From NCBI GenBank assembly GCA_036936605.1, contig JAUPFV010000002.1, positions 198,299,273-198,363,272 of the forward strand: a DNA stretch of 64,000 bases, in the 5' to 3' direction. Positions 10,914 through 21,246 of the stretch are shown here, in pieces. The notes beneath the pieces were generated by a model. That model ran no database searches and was not told where the DNA came from. It saw only the letters and a list, made by a program, of their open reading frames with translations. A program made the translations under genes and the position numbers. Within the stretch, counting starts at the first letter, position 1; every line of letters begins with the position of its first letter. Source of the stretch: Limnanthes douglasii subsp. nivea (Eukaryota; Streptophyta; Magnoliopsida; Brassicales; Limnanthaceae).

Positions 10914-11867
10914 TTTATTTATGACATTTTACTAAATGTTTATTTCATTTTCTTACATGTCAATTAGCATGTAAATCCTTAAAAAAAATGACACGAACCT
11001 GATCTGCATTACAACGTTAACGATCGACTATCCCATTCCCGACCTATTAGGAGTCTGGGCCAATTTTCAGACCACTGCCTAGGATACCGCATTACATTGA
11101 CAATGGCGACAATTGAATTTAATACCATACACACCTTTTTCTTCTTCATATTGACAATTTGCACAGTGGTGTTATAATTGATAAAGCTGCTATGTCTGTC
11201 TCTATGTATACATAGAAAAACGGGACGCACGACTGAGTATGCAGTTTTTAAATCATGCGCAGCTGCGCATACTCAGTTTTCTTTTACTAGCTTAACAGCC
11301 AGCCACATACACATCCGACGTTACCAGTATATCACAATGATTCATAGTCCGTGGTTCGATTATTTTCATTACATCAGTTTTATTATGTGTTGTTTTAGGA
11401 TTTGGTATAAATATTAAAAATACATTGTTTTGTTTTTATATTAAAAGAATTAGTCAATAAAAAATAATTAATAATTTTATTTTATATATTAAAACAATAT
11501 TTAAAATAAATTTTATTATTAGAAAAGAATAAAATATACCAAAAATAATTAAACCTTTAAAATTTTGAGAAGAAAAATTAATATTCCATGTTGTTAGTCA
11601 TAAAAACTATATAACGTTCGTCTATGATTTGATATCTTAACCTCTAATGTAATTTTTTTTTCTTCCATAGTACATATAAAAAGTTATTTTTTCCTTTCAT
11701 ATATTGTTTTATTATATTAATATAAAATTTAATTGCTAAAAATGTTGGATTGAATTTTTAGAGAAAGAAACTTTTTAAAAATCCTAATTATAGATTTTTT
11801 TAATTCAGTTGTTTATTTATTTTTTATTTTTAATTCTTCTTTTCGGTCTATCCTTTATATGTTTTTT
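10914..11867. other. AT-rich spacer with palindromic segment
   Basis: No gene recognised. It contains an inverted repeat ACTGAGTATGC (11232-11242) / GCATACTCAGT (11267-11277) enclosing the 14-bp palindrome TGCGCAGCTGCGCA (11256-11269). Confidence 0.5.
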
Positions 11868-12360
11868 TGTTGGATATTTTAGTGTAATTGGATTAACTAG
11901 TTCAATGTAGTCATAATCTATTATCGAACAAGTCGGGGAGTGTTGAATACACTTTTGTTAGAATATATTATGATTAGTGTTTCCAAAGGGCGGATCTTGG
12001 CTCAAGTTAAATTTATTTTTGAATGATAAGGTTATTATGAAAATTCATGGAAATTTTGAATTTGAAAAATTAATTCGAATTTGAATTTGAATTTTTTGGT
12101 CGGTTTTATCATTTAAAATTATAGCCGTTTTGGACATAAAACTGTTTTATAGTTTTTAGTATTTTGGTTGAATAACTAAATATGGTTCTTTGAGAAAATA
12201 GAAAAACATAATAAAAAATATTCATTCTTGTTGTTCAAAAGAAACGCTCTAATTTTATCCGGTTGAAAATTTTGGAGAACCACCAAAATAATTTCAATCT
12301 GAAATTATTAAAACAAGACTTCAGAGTTTATCCAGAAATCTCTAAAAAACATTTCCAACA
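11868..12360 (+). repeat. 5' LTR of deleted copia element
   Basis: 493 bp. It includes an AATTTGAATTTGAATTTG run and aligns along its full length with 14960-15446. Confidence 0.9.
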
Positions 12361-13989
12361 AAAGATTGAAATTATCTGTTTTTGTTTTATCAAGATTGAA
12401 ATGAACCCGAGAATAATGAACAAGTTTGCAAAGTTGGATAAGGCGCTTCAAATAGAAGAAAGTAAGGTTTTGGTTTCTATCAAGGCACGTGCATCAAGTT
12501 TCAACTCTGGAGATAAAAAAAATGACATCATCATTGTGTAAGTTTTCCATTATGTTATAGGATAATTTAACTTTGTGGTCTAGTAAGTTTAATTTTAGAA
12601 TCTGAAGAATTTTTAAGAAGTGGTATAAGAGCCAACCATGAAGTTAAACTTCTAAATTTTCAGATTTTGAATTTATAAGTTGTGACTGAAAAAAGTTTGA
12701 ATTGGTTTGGTTCATGAAGAAAACATTTTTAGATATTAAGAAAGAAAATTCTACAAACACGAATGAAATTTTTTGTTTATAGTTTCAAAAGAAAAAAAAT
12801 GTGAATTTTAAAAGTTATGGTGAAAGTTTTCTTCATAGAAGGATAAAGTTAACCATATCAACCCATAATACTACAAACTACCTTTCTTAATGCAGTTTGA
12901 AATGATGTAAAAAGAATATATGGATTGAATAGTTAAATTCGCATGCAGATCTTAATATTAATATTATAGTATTTCCGTGTTTAAAATTAATATCGTTTGA
13001 TAACACACAATAATATGAGTTTTCTGGGTATCATAGCAATTAAAAGTACACTTGCCTTTAAAGTTGGCAATTGTATACACTCAGGACATTCTATAATTGT
13101 ACATTAAAGTGGAGTTTTTATCTGATTTTTTATTTTATCAAGTCTTTATATAATAAAGACTAAAAAGTGTGGGCCAGAAAACTAATAAAATGAGTGTTAT
13201 TTGAAGAGTCAAAGGTAAGGAAAATGATGAAACAAAAAAATTGCTTCCAGAAGGACGAAAGTATGTGTTTTGGTATTAACTGCTATTACAGTTCCATGAC
13301 AATGAAAGAAAAAGAAAAATGCATTTTATCTAAAAAGCAAATGCATTATTAATATAGTGAATTGATGCTTATAAGAGACGTTGGTTCAATACCGGTTCAA
13401 TAAGAGGAGGGGGGGGGGTTTACCATGGTTGTTTTTAATTATATTATTTAACTAAAAAATAGTTATGCATGCGGTTTAAAGGTTTTTCTCTATAAATGGT
13501 TTATTCTCGTTGGAGTTTGCACACATTTGGATGTATATCCATGCCAAATGTCGGTGAATTTGGAGGGTTGTTTTGTCTGTGTCACGTATCATATTGTGAT
13601 GTTTTTGGCAGAATCCACAAGGGACTGCACCAAACAATCTGGAAGTGCCCATTTACACTTTTTTCAATGAGAACAAATTGTTCCTCAGATAATATCGAAG
13701 AAACGGTCGCAAAGTTGTTTCGTGTACTCCATGGCTGTTGTTCAGCTTTAAGAAAATAAATAAATATATCTTTGTATACTGCTCTTGGTCAAATAAGTTG
13801 TAACTGTGATAATTCAGTAAGAGCTTCCATAAGCTTTTGATACTAAATAATTATTTTTGTTACTGCAATAATATTATTTGTTTTATTTTGTACATGATTT
13901 CATTATAATAAAATATTTTTATACAATTATACGATTAGACATTGCATATGACTGATTAACTATTTGGATGCGAGTTATATTTACAATTT
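12361..13989. other. Interior of deleted copia, no domains recognised
   Basis: A primer-site-like TGGTATAAGAGCC lies about 255 bp inside the 5' LTR (near 12618), not directly after it. A long G-run occurs near 13408. The 87-codon frame at 13496-13759 matches nothing I recognise. The region may be 5' leader plus foreign filler left after deletion of gag-pol. Confidence 0.45.
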
Positions 13990-14409
13990 GGAAGATCGCT
14001 TTTCTACGAGTTGAGGGGTGTTCCTTCTTTCGGAAGGTGTTATATCATGAGCATCCAAGAAACAAAGTTGTATAACTGATTCAATAATAGAATATGAATT
14101 TGTCGTATTAGGAGGGGCTAGTAAAGAAACTGATTGACTAAGAAATCTGATATATGGGATTACATTGTAGCTCAAACCGATATTATCTATATCTATCAGA
14201 TGTGATGTGATAGTGAAGCTGCCTTGGCTAATGTCTATAGACAAGTTTACGAAGACAGGTCTAAACACTTAGGTGTTAGACAGAGAATGATTCGTGAGCG
14301 CATCACGCATGATGCTATTTCATTAGAGTTTTTCAGAACTCAATATAATTTAGCGGATTATTTAACCAAAGGGTTGAGTAAAGATCTTGTGCACAATTGG
14401 TTATTGTGA
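13990..14409 (+). pseudogene. Copia RNase H, C-terminal remnant
   Basis: Frames around 14050-14220 encode KKQSCIT, EYEFVVLGGASKE and CD-VIVKL, matching the middle of a copia RNase H despite frameshifts. From 14224 an uninterrupted frame gives SKHLGVRQRMIRERI and NLADYLTKGLSKDLV, the diagnostic pol C-terminus. RNase H removes the RNA strand during cDNA synthesis. The rest of pol has been deleted. Confidence 0.85.
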
Positions 14410-14959
14410 TAGGATTAAAGTCCATTTGAAATCTCTCATGTTAAGATACTCAATTCCTATCTAATATGACATTAGGTGCTGAATTTAATGTGGAAAGCTT
14501 AACATGTAGAGATTGGAACACATTAGTAGTATTATCCCAAAGTATGTGTTCACACATGCAAGTTGTGGAGGTTGAAGTTTATCTTCTTAATAGTTCTTTT
14601 GAAAAAGTGCATATGCATGTGCAAGAGTAAAAGATCTGCCTATTTAAGCATGAAACTTAGCCGCTTCAAGAAGCTAGGACTTGGCTTTGATATGCTTAAG
14701 AAGGATAATAACACAAGGCTAGTAAAAGATAGTATCAAGTGAGAACATTTGAGAATGTAAATTTATGTGCTTATCTTCGAGTATTCATTATGGATAGTAA
14801 ATGTTCAATCCTTAGTGATACCTTGATATTCAAATATTTGAAATGTGTAATATACTAATATGAAATTCAATCGTCACGATATTTTATTTATGCATAAATT
14901 TGTTATTTGTTGTGATTTTGTTTTAGTTAATCATAAATTGCACTAAAATGGGGCAAGAT
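14410..14959 (+). other. Copia 3' untranslated region
   Basis: The stretch between the pol stop and the 3' LTR, including AAAAGATCTGCCTATTTAAGC near 14630. It ends with the polypurine tract that primes plus-strand DNA. Confidence 0.6.
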
Positions 14960-15446
14960 TGTTGGATATTTTAGTGTAATTGGATTAACTAGTCGACCAG
15001 TAGTCATAATATATTATCGTCGGAGAGTGTGGAGTACACGCTTGTTAGAATATATTACGATTAGTGGGTCCACGGGGCAGATCCTGGCTCAGGTTAAATT
15101 TATTTTGAATGATAACGCTATTATGAAAATTCATGAAAATTTTGAATTTGGAAAATTAATTCGAATTTGAATTTGAATTTTTTGGTCGGTTTTATCATTT
15201 ATAATTATAGTCGTTTTGGACATAAAACTGTTTTACAGTTTTTAGTATTTTGGTTAAATAAATAAATATGGTTCTTTGAGAAAATAGAAAAACACAATAA
15301 AAAATATTCATTCTCGTTGTTCAAAAGAAACGCTCTAATTTTATCCGCTTGAAAATTTTAAAGAACCACCAAAATAATTTCAATCTGAAATTGTTAAAAC
15401 AAGGCTTCGGAGTTTATCCGGAAATCGCTAAAAAATATTCCCAACA
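14960..15446 (+). repeat. 3' LTR of deleted copia element
   Basis: 487 bp, TGTTGG...CCAACA, paired with 11868-12360. Confidence 0.9.
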
Positions 15447-16187
15447 TTTATATCTTGCTTTGTGTTTGGTTTCAATGTTTTTTCGTTGTCTCCATCTACG
15501 TCTTCGAGATGCGACGGTTCCTTCTTTCAACTTTATTCAGCTCCGCTGGCCCTTCTTACTCTGGTCGTGGTACACTCTCGATTTTTTGTCTTTTTCATTA
15601 TCATAATCGATAAGTCTTAACAATGCGACGATATTTTTTGGGTTTCAACGGAGTTTGATAGTTATTCTTTGGTTCCATATGTTGAAGTTTGGATTTTGGT
15701 TTGATCTTTCTCCGACCTCAACTAGATTTTTCAGGATTGAGGATTCAATCTATTTTTCCGGCGAGTGTTTATCTCTCTCCAACCTCAACTAGATTTTTCA
15801 GGATTCGGTCTATTTTTCCGGTTGAATGTTTTGCACTCAAACGCTAAACTGACTCAGTCACTGAGGTTTTTCTCCCTAGCATAAATAATACAATATAATA
15901 CTTTAATTTTTTTATCTTTTCTAAAATCTTCCTTTTGTGATAATTTTCCATATCTATTGTGTATTTGAACTTCTTTTGTAATGGTCGTAAATCTGATGTA
16001 TTGGTGTATTTGTATATTTTTTAATATTTGTATGTGATTTTAAAACGAAATGCATTGCATAATAAAACTCAATGAGTGTTTAATACTTGCCTTCCAAACC
16101 TTATCTAGAGTACTGCATTAGGTCGTATTCCAACTAGGTTGGCCCATGAATTCCTCGAATCAAGTATGTTGTTTTGATTTTACCATC
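15447..16187. other. Spacer between two copia elements
   Basis: No gene recognised. It holds a short tandem duplication: CCTCAACTAGATTTTTCAGG occurs near 15717 and again near 15782, each followed by TCTATTTTTCCGG. Confidence 0.55.
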
Positions 16188-16460
16188 TATTGAAGTATAT
16201 TTTCCTATTTATTATAAAGTAACCGTAGAATAAAGGTAGATGAATGGTTGCACTAATTTAGGGATTAATGTAGTAAGATTGACTCTACTGATTATAGTCA
16301 TAATTAGGTTTGACTGTATTGATTATAATCATAATTAGGATTGACTATATTAATTATAGTCATAATTAGCTCTAGCTACCGAATGTATATATAAGCAGTG
16401 TTTTTATTGAAATAAAATATATCACTTTTCACTTTTTTATCACTTTTCACTTTTCTGACA
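16188..16460 (+). repeat. 5' LTR of Ale-type copia
   Basis: 273 bp. The core TATATATAAGCAGTG near 16386 is the likely promoter. It contains three related TGACT-(A/T)-rich-TAATTAG units. Confidence 0.92.
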
Positions 16461-16472
16461 TGGTATCAGAGC
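16461..16472 (+). promoter_or_regulatory. Primer binding site, initiator Met-tRNA
   Basis: TGGTATCAGAGC directly follows the 5' LTR. Confidence 0.95.
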
Positions 16473-16538
16473 AAAGTTTCTATTTTTCTTGATTATTACA
16501 ATCACCATTCTTAAAAAAATCTCAACACAAAAATAACC

Positions 16539-17666
16539 ATGGCTGGTGATTCTTACAAATCGGAGATCCTAACCACCAACTCCAAGGGTTTCAGATCGGA
16601 GACCAAAGCTATCGATCCCTCACATCCCTTCTACATTCATCATTCAGACCAACCAGGCCATGTCTTGGTTCCAATCAAATTAAACGGCGTCAATTATCAA
16701 TCATGGAGTAAGGCAGTTATTCATGCCCTCACTGCAAAAAAGAAGATCGGTTTCATCGATGGTAGTGTCACAGAACCATCACAAGAGAATGAACCTCTTC
16801 TGTTCGAGCAATGGAACCAATGCAATAGCATGGTAATTTCTTGGCTGACTCATGCTGTTGAATCAGACATCGCTGAAGCAGTTATCCATACCAAGACAGC
16901 ACGTGAAGTATGGGTTGACTTGTGCGACCAATTCTCTCAAAAGAATGCTACAGCTGTGTTTCAGATATAAAAATCAATCGCCACCATATCACAAGGTACA
17001 ATGACAGTAGCTGCATATTTTACCAAGATCAAGGCATTGTGGGAAGAGCTCGAGACATATCGTTCTCCACTGACCTGCAATCAACGACAAGCACACCTCG
17101 AACAGAGAGAGGAAGATCGTCTTATGCAATTTTTAATGGGTTTACACGAATCTTACAAGGCGGTGAGATCCAACATATTGATGATATCACCTCTGCCCAA
17201 TGTTCGTCAAGCGTACTCTTTGATAATCCAAGAAGAGAAGCAACGGCAGGTATCCTCTGAGCCAATTGAAAATTTCTCCATAGCAGCCGCAGTCCCAAGA
17301 AAAGAAGGAAATTCAAAGCAGAAAATATGTGAGCACTGTAACAGATCCTGACATACTATAGATGAATGTCGGACTCTCAGATATCATTGTACTTATTGCG
17401 ATTAGAGGGGTCACACAGAGGATAGATGCCGATTGAAACATGGAAACAATCATAAGCCAGTACAATTCCGAACACAAAAATCTTCAGTTCATGGCAATCA
17501 ACCTTTGGCGAATGTGACAGAATCTCAAAACTTATCAGGTTCCAATACTTCTAGCATTGTTCAGGGATTCACTACTGAACAAATACAACAATTAGCCCAA
17601 GCAATCAGTGCACTGAATCACAATAACTCTGTAATGTTGATGCGTATGCGAATGCTGCAGGTTTGA
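16539..17666 (+). pseudogene. Copia gag with three in-frame stops
   Basis: The ATG at 16539 starts a capsid-type protein that packages element RNA. It has PFYIHHSDQPGHVLV and LNGVNYQSWSKAV (the UBN2-like gag signature), then VAAYFTKIKALWEEL, EREEDRLMQFLMGLHESY and two zinc knuckles. Frame 0 holds stops TAA (16968), TGA (17349) and TAG (17403). The last two fall inside the two CCHC knuckles, one in each. The frame continues to 17666, after which protease is in another frame. Confidence 0.88.
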
Positions 17667-18894
17667 TTCCATCTACTATTGTGTCTGTTAAATCTATTAG
17701 TACAAGTTCTTGGATTTTGGATACTGGCGCCACATATCATATTGTCTCTCACATATCATATTTAACTGATCACAAGCCTTCCGTTATTACCAATGTTAAT
17801 TTACCAAATGGTGCAGCACCACAAATCACTCACACCGGCACAGTTAGTTTTAATTCAAATTTAACCCTTACAGATGTCTTGTGTGTACCCGCTTTTAATT
17901 TAAATTTAATTTCAGCTAGTAAACTCACTAAAGATCATAATTGTTGTATCTTTTTCTTTCCTGACTATTGTATATTGCAAGACTTGGTTTCGGGGAAGAT
18001 GATTGGCTCGGGTAGACAACGTGGTGGTCTATACTATATGCATCCAAATAAATCGTCTATCTGTCTGGTGTCACAGTCATCTGACCTATGGCACTTACGC
18101 CTAGGTCATCCATCATTGTCTCGTTTTAAATTACTTTCACATTTGCTTCCAGGTTTTCACAAAAACTTAGGAAATAATTGCACAATTTTCCCACAAGCAA
18201 AACAAACACGTTTACCTTTTCCTAAAAGTTGAATAAATACGAAATTTCCTTTCTCTTTATTACATTGTGATGTTTGGGGTCCTCATAAAGTTCCTTCATA
18301 TACTGGATCACGTTTTTTTCTTACAATTGTTGATGATTTTACTCGATGCACGTGGACCTTTCTTATGCACAATAAATCAAAAACACAATCTTTATTAACT
18401 AATTTTGTACAATTCGTCAAAACCCAATTTCAAACTGATGTTCAAACAATAAGAGTGGATAATGGTAGTGAATTTCTTCCTCTTCGTATTTTTTTCAAAA
18501 TAAAGGCATTGAACTTCAAAACTCGTGTGTCTACACCCCACAACAAAACGGAGTTGTCGAACGAAAACATCGACATATTTTAAATGTTGCTCGTTCTCTC
18601 ATGTTTCAATCAAATGTACCACTTGAATTTTGGGGGGATTGTGTTTTAACAGCCGTTTATTTAATCAACCGCATTCCAACTCATTTACTATCAAATAAAT
18701 CTCCATTTGAGGTCTTATATAATCGTTCCCCATCACTCACTCACTTGCGTGTTTTTGGTTGTGCATGCTATGTAACTAATGTTCATCCTAAACATAAATT
18801 TGATCCTCGTGCATCCATTTGTGTTTTTTTGGGTTATCCACATGGAAAAAAGGCTACAAAGTTCTTGATTTACATACACATAAAGTTTTCATAA
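17663..18894 (+). pseudogene. Copia protease and integrase, frameshifted
   Basis: The protease active site DTGAT follows SSWIL near 17715. The pre-integrase motif HLRLGHPS is near 18090. The integrase core shows HCDVWGP, VDDFTR and RVDNGSEF (near 18455), then VSTP and the glutamate region VERKH in the next frame, and [25 protein letters not shown] and FGCACYV. A TGA interrupts at 18230. Frame slips lie near 17650, 18495 and 18850 (a run of A). The three pieces together are colinear with a normal copia integrase. Confidence 0.88.
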
Positions 18895-19508
18895 GTCATG
18901 ATGTCCATTTTAAGGAAAATTTATTTCCCTTCCAACATACCTCGACCTCGTCTTTTCCGAACCAATCATCCTCATCATCTTTCAATCAATCACATAACTC
19001 CTCATTAGTTTCATTTCCCAATCCCACATCCTATGACTCAGAACCTCAACCTTTATCTCTTTCACCTCCATCCAATCCCATAAATCTCACACCTTTAACC
19101 TCTACCTCTCATATATTCCCAGAATTAACTATAAGTTCATCACCATCACTCTTAACTCCATCATCACCACCAGCTCTACCAACACCTTCCGCTTCACCAT
19201 CACCCACAACCACACATACTCTAATACCTAATGATATCTCGATTCGTCATTCCACTCGCCACATCAATCCACCTGCATGGCACAAAGACTACGACATGTC
19301 TACCAAGATCAATCAATCTTCAACGCAATCAAGTTCTCGTCAATCTACAAGGTATCCCCTCTCCTCTCATACTTCTGTTTTACGTTTTCCCCCTAACCAT
19401 CGCGCTTTCTTAGCTTTGCTATCAGCACAAACAGAGCCTTCATCTTTTGAAAATGCTAATTGTGATCCACTTTGGCGCCAAGCCATGTCCAATGAACTTA
19501 AGGCATAA
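18819..19508 (+). pseudogene. Copia integrase-RT linker
   Basis: Continues from GYKVLDL and [16 protein letters not shown] into a long Ser/Pro/Thr-rich linker, then RQSTR and the NCDPLWRQAMSNEL motif that opens the RT region. It breaks at a TAA (19506-19508), after which RT proceeds in the next frame. Confidence 0.8.
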
Positions 19509-20961
19509 CAACACTTGGCAGTTGGTTCCCCTTCCTCCGGGACACAAACCTATCGGATGTCGTTGGGTTTATAAGATCAAATATAAATCTGATGGAACCA
19601 TTGAGCGATATAAAGCTCGTTTAGTGGCAAAGGGCTACACACAGGTTGAAGGTATTGACTATCAGGAGACCTTCTCTCCAACTGCTAAACTCACTACTCT
19701 TCGATGCTTATTAACTGTTGCAGCTTCCAGAAATTGGTATATTCATCAACTTGATGTACATAATACCTTTCTTCATGGAAATCTAGATGAGGAGGTATAT
19801 ATGTCTCCACCTCCTGGTCTCCGCCGACAGGGGGAGAATTTGGTTTGTCGACTTCGCAAATCTATCTATGGTTTAAAACAAGCATCTCGAAATTGGTTCT
19901 CTACCTTTTCAACTACTGTCAAAACCGCAGGTTACATACAATCAAAAGCGGATTACTCATTTTTTACTATATCTCAAGGTAACAAGTTCATTGCTATTCT
20001 CATATATGTTGATGATATCCTATTGACTGGAAATGACTTACATGAAATCAAATTGCTGAAGAATCATTTACTCCAACATTTTCACATTAAAGATCTCGGC
20101 GAGTTAAAATATTTTTTAGGTATTGAATTTTCTCGATCTAAGAGAGGAATATTTATGTCTCAAAGAAAATATGCATTAGATATTTTACAAGACACAGGAT
20201 TGTCAGGAGTAAAACCCGATAACTTCCCAATGGAGCAGAATTTAAAATTAACTGATGAAGACGGTGAGCTACTTCATGATTCGACTAGATATCGGAGACT
20301 TGTTGGCAGGTTAATATATTTGACAGTAACCAGGCCCGATATTGTGTATTCAGTGCGTACACTAAGCCAATTTATGAGAGAACCTAGGAAGACACACTGC
20401 AAAGCAGCGTTAAGAGTCATCCGTTACATCAAGAAATCACCTGGTCAAGGTCTTTTTTTTTCATCAGAAAACAATCTGACACTCAGTGCTTTTTGTGATT
20501 CAGATTGGGGTGGATGTCGTATGTCAAGAAGATCTGTTTCTGGTTATTGTGTTTTTCTTGGCTCATCACTCATATCATGGAAATCAAAGAAACAGACTAA
20601 TGTTTCACGATCATCTGCAGAAGCAGAGTATAGAGCAATGGCGAATACTTGTTTGGAATTAACCTGGTTGAGCTACATACTTAAAGATATGAAGGTCAAC
20701 TTGGATAAACCGGTATCATTGTTTTGTGATAATCAAGCGGCTTTACATATTGCGGCTAATCCAGTTTTTCACGAGCGTACTAAGCATATTGAGATTGATT
20801 GCCATATAATTCGAGAAAAGCTTCAGGCTGTGATAATTCGTCCATGTTATATTTCCACAAAAATGCAATTGACAGATATATTTACTAAAGCGCTCGGGAA
20901 AGATCAATTTGATTTTTTGCGCAACAAGTTGGGAGTCCTTGATTTACACTCTCCAACTTGA
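19447..20961 (+). CDS. Copia reverse transcriptase-RNase H, open frame
   Basis: An uninterrupted frame of about 500 codons that would make element cDNA. Meaningful sequence starts near 19500 (NNTWQLVPLPPG). It continues with CRWVYKIKYKSDG, ARLVAKGYTQVEGIDY, QLDVHNTFLHG, the catalytic YVDDILLTG (near 20005), YFLGIEFSRS, GRLIYLTVTRPDI, and RNase H: FCDSDWGG, SAEAEYRAMA, LFCDNQAALHIA, TKHIEIDCH, LTDIFTKALG. The stop lies just before the polypurine tract. There is no start codon of its own, because it is normally part of one gag-pol polyprotein. The upstream lesions cut it off from gag. Confidence 0.92.
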   Translation: MKMLIVIHFGAKPCPMNLRHNNTWQLVPLPPGHKPIGCRWVYKIKYKSDGTIERYKARLVAKGYTQVEGIDYQETFSPTAKLTTLRCLLTVAASRNWYIHQLDVHNTFLHGNLDEEVYMSPPPGLRRQGENLVCRLRKSIYGLKQASRNWFSTFSTTVKTAGYIQSKADYSFFTISQGNKFIAILIYVDDILLTGNDLHEIKLLKNHLLQHFHIKDLGELKYFLGIEFSRSKRGIFMSQRKYALDILQDTGLSGVKPDNFPMEQNLKLTDEDGELLHDSTRYRRLVGRLIYLTVTRPDIVYSVRTLSQFMREPRKTHCKAALRVIRYIKKSPGQGLFFSSENNLTLSAFCDSDWGGCRMSRRSVSGYCVFLGSSLISWKSKKQTNVSRSSAEAEYRAMANTCLELTWLSYILKDMKVNLDKPVSLFCDNQAALHIAANPVFHERTKHIEIDCHIIREKLQAVIIRPCYISTKMQLTDIFTKALGKDQFDFLRNKLGVLDLHSPT

Positions 20962-20968
20962 GGGGGAG

Positions 20969-21241
20969 TATTGAAGTATATTTTCCTATTTATTATAAAG
21001 TAACCGTAGAATAAAGGTAGATGAATGGTTGCACTAATTTAGGCATTAATGTAGTAAGATTGACTCTACTGATTATAGTTATAATTAGGTTTGACTGTAT
21101 TGATTATAATCATAATTAGGATTGACTATATTAATTATAGTCATAATTAGCTCTAGCTACCGAATGTATATATAAGTAGTGTTTTTATTGAAATAAAATA
21201 TATCACTTTTCACTTTTTTATCATTTTTCACTTTTCTGACA
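20969..21241 (+). repeat. 3' LTR of Ale-type copia
   Basis: 273 bp, four single-base differences from the 5' LTR (one G/C, three C/T). It is preceded by the polypurine tract AGGGGGAG and followed by TSD CCATC. Confidence 0.92.
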
Positions 21242-21246
21242 CCATC

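Larger units (their letters stand above)
11868..15446 (+). mobile_element. Internally deleted Ty1/copia element
   Basis: Two colinear LTRs (11868-12360 and 14960-15446) both start TGTTGGATATTTTAGTG and end in CCAACA. A purine-rich AAAATGGGGCAAGAT lies just before the 3' LTR. Of gag-pol only the RNase H end survives (13990-14409); the remaining 1.6 kb of interior has no copia domain I can recognise. The LTRs differ by several substitutions and small indels, so the insertion is not recent. The flanking five bases (TTTTT and TTTAT) are only nearly identical, so the TSD is uncertain. Confidence 0.88.
16188..21241 (+). mobile_element. Complete Ale-type Ty1/copia retrotransposon
   Basis: 5054 bp with 273-bp LTRs. 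The primer site TGGTATCAGAGC (16461) is a perfect match to initiator Met-tRNA. The polypurine tract AGGGGGAG (20961-20968) precedes the 3' LTR. The 5-bp TSD CCATC (16183-16187 and 21242-21246) fixes the ends as TATTGAAG...CTGACA, so the left terminus is TA and not the usual TG. The LTRs differ at 4 of 273 positions. Domain order gag - protease - integrase - RT - RNase H is copia type; short LTRs and TKHIEIDCH suggest the Ale/Retrofit lineage (inference). The coding region has four in-frame stops and four frame slips, so the copy cannot encode its own transposition. Confidence 0.93.

Noticed and set aside
13400..13420. G-run as a telomere- or quadruplex-type signal
   Set aside because: A single homopolymer with no repeat unit; could be an assembly or slippage artefact.
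13496..13759. 87-codon ORF as a host gene exon
   Set aside because: Cys-rich but matches no domain I know, sits inside a deleted copia element, and has no splice or promoter context.
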